A DNA stretch of 64,000 nt from Ewingella sp963519305 (GTDB taxonomy: Bacteria > Pseudomonadota > Gammaproteobacteria > Enterobacterales > Enterobacteriaceae), in assembly GCA_963519305.1 (NCBI GenBank), contig CAUQMS010000011.1:1-64000 (forward strand), given 5' to 3'. Shown in pieces: positions 9,525 through 17,859 of the stretch. Below the pieces are notes generated by a model. It did no database searches and was not told the origin of the DNA. It worked only from the letters and a program-made list of their open reading frames with translations. Position 1 is the stretch's first letter. The number at the start of each line of letters is the position of its first letter. Made by a program: the position numbers and the translations under genes.

Positions 9525-10442
9525 ATGATCAAACAACGTACATTAAAACGTATCGTTCAGGCGACGGGCGTCGGTTTACACACCGGCAAGAAAGTCACCC
9601 TGACTCTGCGTCCTGCACCGGCCAATACCGGGGTCATCTATCGTCGCACTGACTTGAATCCACCGGTCGATTTCCCGGCAGATGCCAAATCCGTGCGTGA
9701 TACCATGCTCTGTACTTGCCTGGTCAATGAGCATGACGTACGTATTTCTACGGTAGAGCACCTTAATGCGGCTCTGGCTGGCTTAGGCATCGATAACATC
9801 GTTATCGAAGTTGATGCGCCAGAAGTGCCTATTATGGACGGTAGCGCAGCACCTTTCGTCTATCTGTTGATGGATGCAGGGATTGAAGAACTGAATTGTG
9901 CCAAGAAGTTCTTGCGCATCAAGGAAACAGTTCGTGTTGAAGACGGTGACAAGTGGGCTGAGTTTAAACCATTCAATGGTTTCTCTCTGGACTTCACTAT
10001 CGACTTCAATCACCCGGCGATTGATGCCAGTTCGCAGCGTTACAAGATGAATTTCTCTGCCGAAGCATTTGTTCGCCAAATCAGCCGCGCACGTACTTTC
10101 GGTTTTATGCGTGATATTGAGTATCTGCAGTCACGCGGTTTGTGCCTCGGTGGCAGCTTTGATTGCGCGATTGTTGTGGATGATTACCGTGTGCTTAACG
10201 AAGATGGCCTGCGTTTTGAAGATGAATTTGTTCGTCACAAAATGCTGGATGCTATCGGCGACCTGTTCATGTGTGGGCATAACATTATTGGTGCGTTTAC
10301 CGCATTCAAATCTGGTCATGCGTTGAACAACAAGTTATTGCAAGCGGTACTGGCTAAGCAGGAAGCCTGGGAATTAGTCACCTTCCAGGATGAAGCTGAA
10401 GTGCCTTTGGCATTCAAAGCCCCTTCCACAGTACTTGCATAA
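9525..10442 (+). CDS. lpxC: UDP-3-O-acyl-N-acetylglucosamine deacetylase LpxC
   Basis: Zinc amidase for the first committed step of lipid A synthesis, cytoplasmic. The 305 residues equal the E. coli protein. Zinc ligands fit the His of STVEHLNAAL near residue 79 and the His/Asp pair of RHKMLDAIGDLF near 238-242. The catalytic Glu78 precedes the first His, and the general-base His lies in KSGHALNN near 265. The C-terminus ends in a short nonpolar tail (PSTVLA), the region read by the FtsH protease in E. coli. A convergent dciA-like gene ends 12 bp downstream. Confidence 0.97.
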   Translation: MIKQRTLKRIVQATGVGLHTGKKVTLTLRPAPANTGVIYRRTDLNPPVDFPADAKSVRDTMLCTCLVNEHDVRISTVEHLNAALAGLGIDNIVIEVDAPEVPIMDGSAAPFVYLLMDAGIEELNCAKKFLRIKETVRVEDGDKWAEFKPFNGFSLDFTIDFNHPAIDASSQRYKMNFSAEAFVRQISRARTFGFMRDIEYLQSRGLCLGGSFDCAIVVDDYRVLNEDGLRFEDEFVRHKMLDAIGDLFMCGHNIIGAFTAFKSGHALNNKLLQAVLAKQEAWELVTFQDEAEVPLAFKAPSTVLA

Positions 10443-10454
10443 TCGGTACTAGTA

Positions 10455-10979
10455 TCATTTATTACGACTGGTTGGTTTGGCACTCTCTCCGGCCAACCCA
10501 GCCAGTCGTTCTAATGCCTTCCTAAGTTTCTCAGGGCTTCGGCTCGCAACTATCATCAATTCCTCTGCACTTTGTGCACTCAGCTGTCTGAAGGGTTTCT
10601 CTCCAGAAGCCGCTGCGCTTGCCTGATCCTTAAACTGCGATCCATTTTCCACTTTCACCATCAGTGAAGGATTAATCCTGATGTCGATTGACGACAATGA
10701 TGGTAGAATTTGCGCTCGAAGTGCAGAGAGGAGCGCGGGTTGCTCGTAGCGTAACCGCATCATCCAACTGGCGTTTGCTATCTCCAGTACTAAAACACCT
10801 TGTCGATAATTACCGACGCGACACCATGGTTTCATGGGCGCAGGTAACAAACCCTTCACGGCGCGGTTGAGTTTTAATAATGCCGCAGCGCGTTGCTGAA
10901 CCAGTCGCAACGGGCTTTTATCCGCTGAAGAGGCATCATCGAACAGGATATCTAATAATTGTGGGCGACTATCGCGCAT
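10455..10979 (-). CDS. DUF721 / DciA-like protein
   Basis: 174 residues from an ATG at 10979 that has GGAG 6 bp upstream; longer upstream starts would run back through secM. The N-terminal half (residues 20-110: LRLVQQRAAALLKLNRAVKGLLP, then VLEIANASWMMRLRYEQPALL) matches the DUF721 fold of DciA. DciA is the ancestral loader of the DnaB helicase. The C-terminal ~60 residues are charged and low in complexity. In Pseudomonas-type genomes dciA also lies between lpxC and secA, so this is a positional orthologue. E. coli uses DnaC for this job and lacks the gene here. Whether this copy still loads helicase is unknown. Confidence 0.75.
   Translation of the reverse strand: MRDSRPQLLDILFDDASSADKSPLRLVQQRAAALLKLNRAVKGLLPAPMKPWCRVGNYRQGVLVLEIANASWMMRLRYEQPALLSALRAQILPSLSSIDIRINPSLMVKVENGSQFKDQASAAASGEKPFRQLSAQSAEELMIVASRSPEKLRKALERLAGLAGESAKPTSRNK
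10464..10509. repeat. Inverted repeat in the lpxC / DUF721 convergent junction
   Basis: 18-bp arms (10464-10481 and 10492-10509) match at 16 of 18 positions around a 10-bp loop. The repeat lies inside the last codons of the DUF721 gene and just after lpxC. It could end lpxC transcription, but no T-tract follows on either strand. Confidence 0.45.
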
Positions 10980-11005
10980 GACCGGCTCCGGCGGATTGTA
11001 AACTT

Positions 11006-11530
11006 GTGATTGGTATTCTAAATCGTTGGCGACAATTTGGCAGAAGGTATTTTTGGCCGCATCTCCTATTGGGGATGGTCGCGGCGAGCCTCGGCGTGTC
11101 CACAAACCTGACGCAAACGGATCTGGCAGCAGTACCGAATACGTCCTCAAGTTTAAACCGGCTAAACATCGGGAGTACAGGGCTGACGAATCTCGCTCTG
11201 CTCCAGGCACACCGTCGCCCTGCTTTTGGCGTAGATTACTGGCAACAGCATGCGCTTCGTACCGTAATTCGCCACCTTTCTTTTGCTCTGGCCCCGCAAG
11301 TTTCTTATACCGCCGCGCCGGAAGTCATTATTCAGGAAGCTGAGCCGCTTCATGTACAGCAGTTGGCGCTGCTGGTGACCCTTAACGCTTTATTGACGCA
11401 TGAGTCAAAACCGCCGGTCATCATTCGTCAGACCAGACAACCTCTTATTCTCTCAACTCACCAGCATCAACCCGGTCTTTGGCTGGCTCAGGTGCAAGGC
11501 ATTCGTGCCGGTCCAATATCTTTGAGTTAA
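11006..11530 (+). CDS. secM: SecM secretion monitor (arrest peptide)
   Basis: Periplasm-targeted regulatory peptide. Its ribosome stalling exposes the secA ribosome site when Sec export is slow. 174 residues from a GTG start. The N-terminal signal region, ILNRWRQFGRRYFWPHLLLG, is nearly identical to E. coli. The C-terminal arrest segment reads HQPGLWLAQVQGIRAGP, followed by only four residues. The core W-x7-RAGP is intact, but the Phe at the start of the E. coli motif (F150) is His here and Ile156 is Leu. It lies 97 bp before secA. Its start is only 26 bp from the divergent DUF721 start. Confidence 0.93.
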   Translation: MIGILNRWRQFGRRYFWPHLLLGMVAASLGVSTNLTQTDLAAVPNTSSSLNRLNIGSTGLTNLALLQAHRRPAFGVDYWQQHALRTVIRHLSFALAPQVSYTAAPEVIIQEAEPLHVQQLALLVTLNALLTHESKPPVIIRQTRQPLILSTHQHQPGLWLAQVQGIRAGPISLS

Positions 11531-11627
11531 TAACCCTCTGATTTCACAGTTTTTTACTTTGTGGTTCTATCAATAAATCAACAAAACAGTGGCCGCATCA
11601 CGTGGTCTCAAAGAGACACTAAGCATT

Positions 11628-14351
11628 ATGTTAATTAAATTATTGACCAAAGTTTTTGGTAGCCGTAACGATCGTACCCTGCGCCGTATGCGCAAAGTGG
11701 TTGACCTCATTAACCGCCTGGAGCCTGAAATCCAGCAACTGACTGATGATCAGTTAAGAGCGAAGACGGATGAATTCCGCGCGCGTCTGGCAAAAGGTGA
11801 AATTCTTGAGAGTCTTATTCCGGAAGCGTTCGCCGTTGTTCGTGAGTCCAGTAAGCGTGTCTTTGGTATGCGCCATTTTGACGTGCAGCTGTTAGGCGGC
11901 ATGGTGCTCAACGAGCGCTGTATCGCGGAAATGCGTACGGGTGAAGGTAAAACCCTCACGGCGACCCTGCCTGCTTACCTGAACGCCCTTAGCGGAAAAG
12001 GTGTGCACGTTGTTACCGTCAACGACTATCTGGCTCAGCGCGATGCCGAAAACAACCGTGGCTTGTTTGAGTTCCTTGGCCTGACCATTGGTATCAACTT
12101 ACCGAACATGCCAGCGCCGGCAAAGCGCGCTGCTTATGCCGCAGATATTACTTACGGCACCAACAACGAATACGGTTTTGACTACCTACGTGACAACATG
12201 GCGTTCAGCCCTGAAGAGCGCGTACAGCGTAAACTGAACTACGCTCTGGTCGATGAAGTTGACTCCATCCTCATCGATGAAGCCCGTACACCGCTGATCA
12301 TTTCTGGTCCTGCGGAAGACAGCTCCGAGATGTATGTGCGCGTTAACAAATTGATCCCGCAGCTGATTCGTCAGGAAAAAGAGGACTCAGACAGCTTCCA
12401 GGGTGAAGGTCACTTCTCCGTGGATGAAAAAGCGCGTCAGGTTCACCTGACCGAACGCGGTCTGGTGTTGATTGAAGAGATGCTGATGGAAGCGGGCATT
12501 ATGGACGATGGCGAATCGCTCTACTCGCCGTCAAACATTATGCTGATGCACCATGTTACCGCTGCTCTGCGTGCCCACGTGCTGTTCACCCGTGACGTTG
12601 ACTACATCGTCAAAGACGGCGAAGTCATTATTGTTGATGAACACACCGGCCGTACCATGCAGGGACGTCGCTGGTCAGATGGCTTGCATCAGGCCGTTGA
12701 AGCCAAAGAAGGCGTTGATATTCAGAACGAAAACCAGACGCTGGCATCGATCACCTTCCAGAACTATTTCCGTCTGTACGAAAAACTGGCCGGTATGACC
12801 GGTACCGCAGACACCGAAGCGTTCGAATTCAGCTCTATCTACAAGCTCGATACCATTGTTGTGCCAACCAACCGTCCAATGGTGCGTAAAGACTTACCGG
12901 ATCTGGTCTACATGACAGAAATGGAAAAAATTGGCGCAATCATCGAAGACATCCGTGAGCGTACTGCCAATGGTCAGCCCGTGTTGGTTGGTACAATTTC
13001 GATTGAAAAATCTGAAGTGGTTTCACGTGAACTTGATAAAGCCGGTATCGCCCACAGCGTATTGAACGCCAAGTTCCACGCCAAAGAAGCGGAAATCGTT
13101 TCTCAGGCGGGTCAGCCAAGTGCGGTGACCATCGCAACTAACATGGCTGGTCGTGGTACCGATATCGTATTAGGTGGCAGCTGGCAGGTTGAGATCGAAA
13201 ACCTCGGCGAAGCAGTGACCGATGAGCAGAAAGCTGAGATTAAAGCGGCCTGGCAGATCCGTCACGACGCCGTTCTGGCCTCAGGTGGTTTGCATATTAT
13301 CGGTACTGAACGTCATGAATCACGTCGTATCGATAACCAGCTTCGCGGTCGTGCCGGTCGTCAGGGGGATGCGGGTTCTTCCCGATTCTACTTGTCTATG
13401 GAAGATGCCCTGATGCGTATTTTCGCTTCAGACCGCGTTACCAGCATGATGCGTAAACTGGGTATGAAACCAGGCGAAGCCATTGAGCATCCTTGGGTCA
13501 CTAAAGCGATTGCTAACGCACAGCGTAAAGTGGAGAGCCGTAACTTTGATATTCGTAAGCAACTGCTTGAATATGATGATGTTGCCAGCGACCAGCGTCG
13601 TGCCATTTACAGTCAGCGTAATGAACTGCTCGACGTCTCTGATGTGAGCGAAACCATCCGCAGCATTCGTGAAGATGTGTTCAAAACTACGATCGATAGC
13701 TATATCCCGCCACAGTCTCTGGAAGAAATGTGGGATGTCGAAGGTCTGCAACAGCGTCTGAAGAATGACTTTGAGCTGGAGATGCCGATTGCAGAGTGGC
13801 TGGACAAAGAGCCAGAATTGCATGAAGAAACTCTGCGTGAGCGTATTTTGCAAAACGCGATGGACTCCTATGCCCGTAAAGAAGAAGTGGTTGGCATTGA
13901 AATGATGCGTAACTTTGAAAAAGGCGTGATGTTGCAAACGCTGGACTCATTGTGGAAAGAGCATCTGGCAGCCATGGATTACCTGCGTCAGGGTATTCAT
14001 TTACGCGGCTATGCGCAGAAAGATCCAAAGCAAGAGTACAAACGCGAATCTTTCGCCATGTTTGCCTCTATGCTCGAATCACTGAAATATGAAGTGGTTA
14101 GCGTTCTGAGCAAGGTTCAGGTACGTATGCCTGAGGAAGTGGAAGCGATGGAAGAGCAGCGCCGCGAAGAAGCCGAGCGTCTGGCCCGTCAGCAACACCT
14201 CAGCCATCAAGACCAAACCTCTTTTGAAGTTGAAGAAGCAGAGCGTCTGGCTTCAAGTTCACAAGGTGACCGTAAAGTAGGGCGCAATGATCCCTGCCCA
14301 TGTGGTTCCGGTAAAAAATACAAACAGTGCCACGGCCGCTTGCAAAAGTAA
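11628..14351 (+). CDS. secA: Preprotein translocase ATPase SecA
   Basis: DEAD-like motor that pushes preproteins through SecYEG. 907 residues from the ATG at 11628 (MLIKLLTKVFGSRND), as in E. coli; a GTG at 11589 would add 13 unconserved residues. Walker A is MRTGEGKT near residue 102 and the DEVD Walker B box near 209. The preprotein cross-linking domain follows. The NBD2 arginine-finger region is GRAGRQGDAGSSRFYLS. The C-terminal zinc motif is CPCGSGKKYKQCH. Upstream secM stalling is the expected control. Confidence 0.98.
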   Translation: MLIKLLTKVFGSRNDRTLRRMRKVVDLINRLEPEIQQLTDDQLRAKTDEFRARLAKGEILESLIPEAFAVVRESSKRVFGMRHFDVQLLGGMVLNERCIAEMRTGEGKTLTATLPAYLNALSGKGVHVVTVNDYLAQRDAENNRGLFEFLGLTIGINLPNMPAPAKRAAYAADITYGTNNEYGFDYLRDNMAFSPEERVQRKLNYALVDEVDSILIDEARTPLIISGPAEDSSEMYVRVNKLIPQLIRQEKEDSDSFQGEGHFSVDEKARQVHLTERGLVLIEEMLMEAGIMDDGESLYSPSNIMLMHHVTAALRAHVLFTRDVDYIVKDGEVIIVDEHTGRTMQGRRWSDGLHQAVEAKEGVDIQNENQTLASITFQNYFRLYEKLAGMTGTADTEAFEFSSIYKLDTIVVPTNRPMVRKDLPDLVYMTEMEKIGAIIEDIRERTANGQPVLVGTISIEKSEVVSRELDKAGIAHSVLNAKFHAKEAEIVSQAGQPSAVTIATNMAGRGTDIVLGGSWQVEIENLGEAVTDEQKAEIKAAWQIRHDAVLASGGLHIIGTERHESRRIDNQLRGRAGRQGDAGSSRFYLSMEDALMRIFASDRVTSMMRKLGMKPGEAIEHPWVTKAIANAQRKVESRNFDIRKQLLEYDDVASDQRRAIYSQRNELLDVSDVSETIRSIREDVFKTTIDSYIPPQSLEEMWDVEGLQQRLKNDFELEMPIAEWLDKEPELHEETLRERILQNAMDSYARKEEVVGIEMMRNFEKGVMLQTLDSLWKEHLAAMDYLRQGIHLRGYAQKDPKQEYKRESFAMFASMLESLKYEVVSVLSKVQVRMPEEVEAMEEQRREEAERLARQQHLSHQDQTSFEVEEAERLASSSQGDRKVGRNDPCPCGSGKKYKQCHGRLQK

Positions 14352-14380
14352 GTTTGTAGCCTCAGTGAGTCTATAGAATG

Positions 14381-14412
14381 AAAGGGCGGTGAATCACCGC
14401 CCTTTGCTTTTT
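14381..14412 (+). terminator. Rho-independent terminator after secA
   Basis: An 11-bp perfect stem aaagggcggtg / caccgcccttt with a 3-nt loop, followed by gcttttt. It lies 30 bp after the secA stop and before mutT, so mutT probably has its own promoter or depends on read-through. Confidence 0.9.
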
Positions 14413-14443
14413 CTCCAATCAGTAACGTTTTAGGATGGATATC

Positions 14444-14845
14444 ATGACGCTGAAAAAACTGACGATTTCGGTGGGTATTATTCGTAATTCGCAGAAAGAA
14501 ATTTTCATTACGCAACGCGATGTTTCATCACACATGGCGGGTTTTTGGGAGTTTCCGGGCGGTAAAGTTGAGGAAGGCGAAACGCCTTCTCAGGCTGTGA
14601 TCCGTGAACTGCAGGAAGAGACGGGTATTGTAGCCGAACAGCCGGTACTGATTAAAAGTCTGGAGCACATCTTCCCGGATCGGGTTATTACACTGCATTT
14701 CCATTTGATCGAAAAATGGCAGGGCGAGCCCTATGGCAAAGAGGGGCAACCGATGCGCTGGATACCGCAAGCCGGGCTGAAAGCGGAGGAGTTCCCTCCT
14801 GCTAATGAGTCGATAGTAAAAGCGTTAATCAGTGGTGAAATTTAA
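14444..14845 (+). CDS. mutT: 8-oxo-dGTP diphosphatase MutT
   Basis: Nudix hydrolase that removes 8-oxo-dGTP from the nucleotide pool and so prevents A:T to C:G transversions. The Nudix box GX5EX7REUXEEXGU is complete (GKVEEGE...RELQEETGI, residues about 37-59). FPDRVITLHFHLIE and GKEGQPMRW are also family-typical. I chose the ATG at 14444 (MTLKKLTISVGII, 133 residues) because AGGA lies 8 bp upstream; the ATG at 14435 has no room for a ribosome site. E. coli MutT is 129 residues. Confidence 0.93.
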   Translation: MTLKKLTISVGIIRNSQKEIFITQRDVSSHMAGFWEFPGGKVEEGETPSQAVIRELQEETGIVAEQPVLIKSLEHIFPDRVITLHFHLIEKWQGEPYGKEGQPMRWIPQAGLKAEEFPPANESIVKALISGEI

Positions 14846-14872
14846 TCCCGTCGACCGGCTGCTGATTCCGTA

Positions 14873-14901
14873 TTAAAAAAGGGCCTAAGGCCCTTTTTTA
14901 A
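14873..14901. terminator. Bidirectional terminator, mutT / yacG
   Basis: A 13-bp perfect inverted repeat, ttaaaaaagggcc / ggcccttttttaa, with a 3-nt loop. The A-tract and T-tract make it functional on both strands. It separates the convergent mutT and yacG-zapD-coaE units. Confidence 0.92.
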
Positions 14902-14923
14902 TGTCTTCAGACTCACTGCGTAA

Positions 14924-15124
14924 TCAACGGAGATCTTCTTCACTCCAGTCATCCAGATCGTTGATCTCACCTTTGCTCGGAATGCGCTTCTCTTCATCAG
15001 CCCATTCACCCAGGTCAATCAGTTGGCAGCGTTTGCAGCAAAAAGGCCGATAAGGGCTTTGAGTGCCCCAGACCACAGATTTGCCGCAGGTCGGGCAGTT
15101 CACAACAGTAATTTCGGGATCCAT
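14924..15124 (-). CDS. yacG: DNA gyrase inhibitor YacG
   Basis: 66-residue zinc protein. The N-terminal half carries the four-Cys zinc site: CPTCGK at residues 10-15 and FCCKRCQLIDLGEWA at about 28-42. The C-terminal tail is acidic and flexible (NDLDDWSEEDL), as in the E. coli protein that binds GyrB and blocks DNA binding by gyrase. It lies 8 bp downstream of zapD in the coaE-zapD-yacG operon, as in E. coli. Confidence 0.95.
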   Translation of the reverse strand: MDPEITVVNCPTCGKSVVWGTQSPYRPFCCKRCQLIDLGEWADEEKRIPSKGEINDLDDWSEEDLR

Positions 15125-15132
15125 ATCTACTC

Positions 15133-15885
15133 CTAACAGCAGGCAAGTTCAAAAGTCAGTCTGGCCGGAACCTGGCCCTTTTCACTATCGAGCGGTAAAA
15201 AGCGGATAGCGTAGCGCGTCTTATGACCAGAAACTTGCGGATAAAGCTGATTGTCCAATGAAATACGCATCCTTAATAAGTCAGCACCTTCCGCGTTTTC
15301 CTGGAAGAATCCATTAAGGCTGATTTGATTGCGAAATATACCTGACTGGCGGATGAGGCCTAGTACCAGCGTCAATGCGTTGTGTAACGGAGCCAATGTT
15401 TCCAGCCAGCCCTGCACATCCTTATCGCGCTGAGTTTGCTGCAAATGCAGCCAGATGTGCAGTGTCGGCAGATCAAAACTACAGCAGCCACCAGGAATAC
15501 TCAGACGCTGGCGAACCAGTGCCATCAGGCGATCTTCCCGCAAAGCCTGGCCGATACGTGGCGCTTTCATTAAAACAGCGGCGGCCTGTTTGAGGTCGCC
15601 ACGTAGTGAATCGATGCGTGAGGTATCAACACCGGGCACATCTTCCCATTGGGCCAGTTTTTGTTGCTGACGTTCAAGCTCTTTCAGTAAATCTGTTCGT
15701 ACTTCACCGCGTTCCAATACATCCAGTAAATCGGAGGCCGTGCGGAAAAAAATCAGGGCGGAAGAAATTGAAATGATCTGAGTATTTGTATGCATCTGCT
15801 GCAATAAAAACTCAATACGCAGCCATGTGCGCATTTTTTCATTTAAAGGATGTTCAAAGAGAACGGTAGTTACTACATCACTCAT
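15133..15885 (-). CDS. zapD: Cell division protein ZapD
   Basis: Z-ring associated protein that cross-links FtsZ filaments by binding the FtsZ C-terminal peptide. 250 residues from the ATG at 15885; a TTG three codons upstream is less likely. It contains the conserved LFEHPLNEKMRTWLRIEFLL near residue 9, then RLSIPGGCCSFDLPTLHIWLH near 130 and the C-terminal FELACC. The gene overlaps the coaE stop by 8 bp and is followed closely by yacG. Confidence 0.95.
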   Translation of the reverse strand: MSDVVTTVLFEHPLNEKMRTWLRIEFLLQQMHTNTQIISISSALIFFRTASDLLDVLERGEVRTDLLKELERQQQKLAQWEDVPGVDTSRIDSLRGDLKQAAAVLMKAPRIGQALREDRLMALVRQRLSIPGGCCSFDLPTLHIWLHLQQTQRDKDVQGWLETLAPLHNALTLVLGLIRQSGIFRNQISLNGFFQENAEGADLLRMRISLDNQLYPQVSGHKTRYAIRFLPLDSEKGQVPARLTFELACC

Positions 15886-16507
15886 TCTTGTCAATATCCT
15901 GTCGGGTCGCTGAGGCCGCTAATTCCAGATAACGGCTATGTAATGAAGCCACACGCGGTTCGATCGTCTCGGCACCACCGTTGTTGTCAATAATGTCATC
16001 TGCACACGCTAAACGCTGTTGGCGGCTTACCTGAGCGCGGAGAATTTGTTCTGCTTGCTGACGGCTCACGCCGTCTCGTTGCATGGTTCTCGCCAGTTGG
16101 ATTTGTTCATCAACATCAACCACCAACACGCGATTGGCCTGATTTTGTAACCCATTTTCAATCAGTAATGGCACAACCCAGAGTACATACGGGGTGGTGG
16201 CTGCGCCAATCAGTTGCCGGGTTTTGACATGAATCAAAGGATGCAGAAGCTGATTAACCCACTGTTTAGCCAAGGGATCATTGAAGATATATTCGCGCAA
16301 AACTGTGCGATTTAGCGAGCCATCAGGTTGAATAATGTGTTTGCCGAAACGAACGGCCAGTTCATGTAATGCGGGCTGACCGGGTTCAACAACCTGACGG
16401 GCAATGACATCAGCATCGACAATACTGACATTGCGGCGGGCAAAGCTTTCGGCCACAGTGCTTTTGCCACTGCCGATACCGCCGGTCAACGCAACGACAT
16501 AACTCAT
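15878..16507 (-). CDS. coaE: Dephospho-CoA kinase CoaE
   Basis: P-loop kinase that phosphorylates the 3'-OH of dephospho-CoA, the last step of coenzyme A synthesis. 209 residues. Walker A is GGIGSGKST at 9-17, then VDADVIARQVVEPGQPA near 31 and YVLWVVPLLIENGL near 112. I chose the ATG at 16507 (MSYVVALTGG) over the in-frame TTG at 16519, because it matches the family start and has GAG upstream. First gene of the coaE-zapD-yacG operon. panB, panC and panD, for the earlier pantothenate steps, lie at the far end of the window. Confidence 0.95.
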   Translation of the reverse strand: MSYVVALTGGIGSGKSTVAESFARRNVSIVDADVIARQVVEPGQPALHELAVRFGKHIIQPDGSLNRTVLREYIFNDPLAKQWVNQLLHPLIHVKTRQLIGAATTPYVLWVVPLLIENGLQNQANRVLVVDVDEQIQLARTMQRDGVSRQQAEQILRAQVSRQQRLACADDIIDNNGGAETIEPRVASLHSRYLELAASATRQDIDKNE

Positions 16508-16646
16508 TGGCTTACTCAATAAAATAAGATGGGGTAAATGATAAAGAGATTATGAGTAAGTGCAAGCCATGCTCATCCCGCTTTTGGAGTGAAATGCCGC
16601 AAAAGTGGTACAGAAGAAGAGTCTAATTAAAGTTATGAAAGCAGTC

Positions 16647-16674
16647 TTGCCGTTATGGTTTTCATGCGTATGAT
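16647..16674 (+). promoter_or_regulatory. Candidate guaC promoter
   Basis: TTGCCG, 16 bp, TATGAT, in the 254-bp gap between the divergent coaE and guaC starts. A leader of about 80 nt would precede the guaC ATG. Found by consensus only. Confidence 0.5.
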
Positions 16675-16761
16675 AAAACCACTGGAAGGGTGCCAAACAA
16701 CTTGGTTTAACACCCAGCGACACGTAGCCACGATTTATCGCAAAACCCAGGACAAGATCTC

Positions 16762-17805
16762 ATGCGCATTGAAGAAGATTTGAAATTAGGTTTCAAAGAC
16801 GTTTTGATTCGACCAAAACGTTCGACCCTCAAAAGCCGTTCCGAAGTTGAGCTGGAGCGCACCTTCACCTTCAAGCACCCCGGTTTTAAATGGTCTGGAA
16901 CACCCATCATTGCGGCAAACATGGATACCGTCGGGACTTTCCGTATGGCCGAAGCGCTGGCTTCATTTGATGTACTGACCGCCGTTCACAAACATTACAG
17001 TGTCGAGCAATGGAAGACCTTTGTAGGGGGCTCCACTGAATCTGTTCTGCGCCATGTGATGGTCTCCACGGGTACTTCCGAAGCAGATTTCGTCAAAATG
17101 AACCAAATTCTGGCCCTTTCTCCACAGCTGAAATTTGTGTGTCTTGATGTTGCCAATGGCTATTCCGAGCATTTTGTATCGTTTTTGAAACGTGTTCGCG
17201 AAGCGTGTCCGGATAAAGTCATCTGTGCCGGTAATGTGGTGACGGGTGAAATGGTCGAAGAGCTGATCCTTTCGGGCGCCGATATTGTCAAAGTAGGTAT
17301 CGGCCCTGGTTCTGTGTGTACGACACGCGTTAAAACCGGCGTCGGTTACCCGCAGCTTTCTGCAGTTATTGAGTGTGCCGATGCAGCACATGGACTTGGC
17401 GGGCAAATTGTCAGTGACGGTGGTTGCGCAGTGCCGGGCGATGTGGCCAAAGCCTTTGGCGGTGGCGCAGATTTCGTGATGCTGGGCGGTATGCTGGCTG
17501 CACATGACGAATGTGAAGGCACCGTCGTTGAGCAAGACGGCGACAAATTCATGCTGTTCTACGGTATGAGTTCTGAATCAGCCATGAAACGCCATGTGGG
17601 TGGAGTTGCAGAGTACCGTGCAGCCGAAGGTAAAACCGTGAAACTGCCACTGCGTGGCCCGGTTGAGAATACCGTACGTGATATTCTCGGTGGATTACGC
17701 TCCGCTTGCACCTACGTTGGTGCTGAGCGCCTGAAAGAGTTAACCAAGCGCACAACATTTATTCGTGTTGCTGAGCAGGAGAACCGTCTGTTCGGTTCTA
17801 ATTAA
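16762..17805 (+). CDS. guaC: GMP reductase GuaC
   Basis: NADPH-dependent enzyme that deaminates GMP to IMP for purine balance. The 347 residues equal E. coli GuaC. The TIM-barrel IMPDH/GMPR fold shows AANMDTVGTF near residue 52, the catalytic Cys loop GIGPGSVCTTR near 181-191 and the phosphate motif SDGGCAVPGD near 216. YGMSSESAMKRH near 272 is the flexible active-site region that marks GMPR rather than IMPDH; no CBS domains are present. Single-gene unit ended by the terminator at 17818. Confidence 0.96.
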   Translation: MRIEEDLKLGFKDVLIRPKRSTLKSRSEVELERTFTFKHPGFKWSGTPIIAANMDTVGTFRMAEALASFDVLTAVHKHYSVEQWKTFVGGSTESVLRHVMVSTGTSEADFVKMNQILALSPQLKFVCLDVANGYSEHFVSFLKRVREACPDKVICAGNVVTGEMVEELILSGADIVKVGIGPGSVCTTRVKTGVGYPQLSAVIECADAAHGLGGQIVSDGGCAVPGDVAKAFGGGADFVMLGGMLAAHDECEGTVVEQDGDKFMLFYGMSSESAMKRHVGGVAEYRAAEGKTVKLPLRGPVENTVRDILGGLRSACTYVGAERLKELTKRTTFIRVAEQENRLFGSN

Positions 17806-17817
17806 TTCTCTATTTTA

Positions 17818-17845
17818 GCGGCGGTATTACACCGCCGCCTGTTTT
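17818..17845. terminator. Terminator between guaC and hofC
   Basis: 8-bp perfect stem gcggcggt / accgccgc with a 5-nt loop, then ctgttttt. It lies 12 bp after guaC and 14 bp before the convergent hofC stop. Confidence 0.85.
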
Positions 17846-17859
17846 TCCCAGATATGCCA

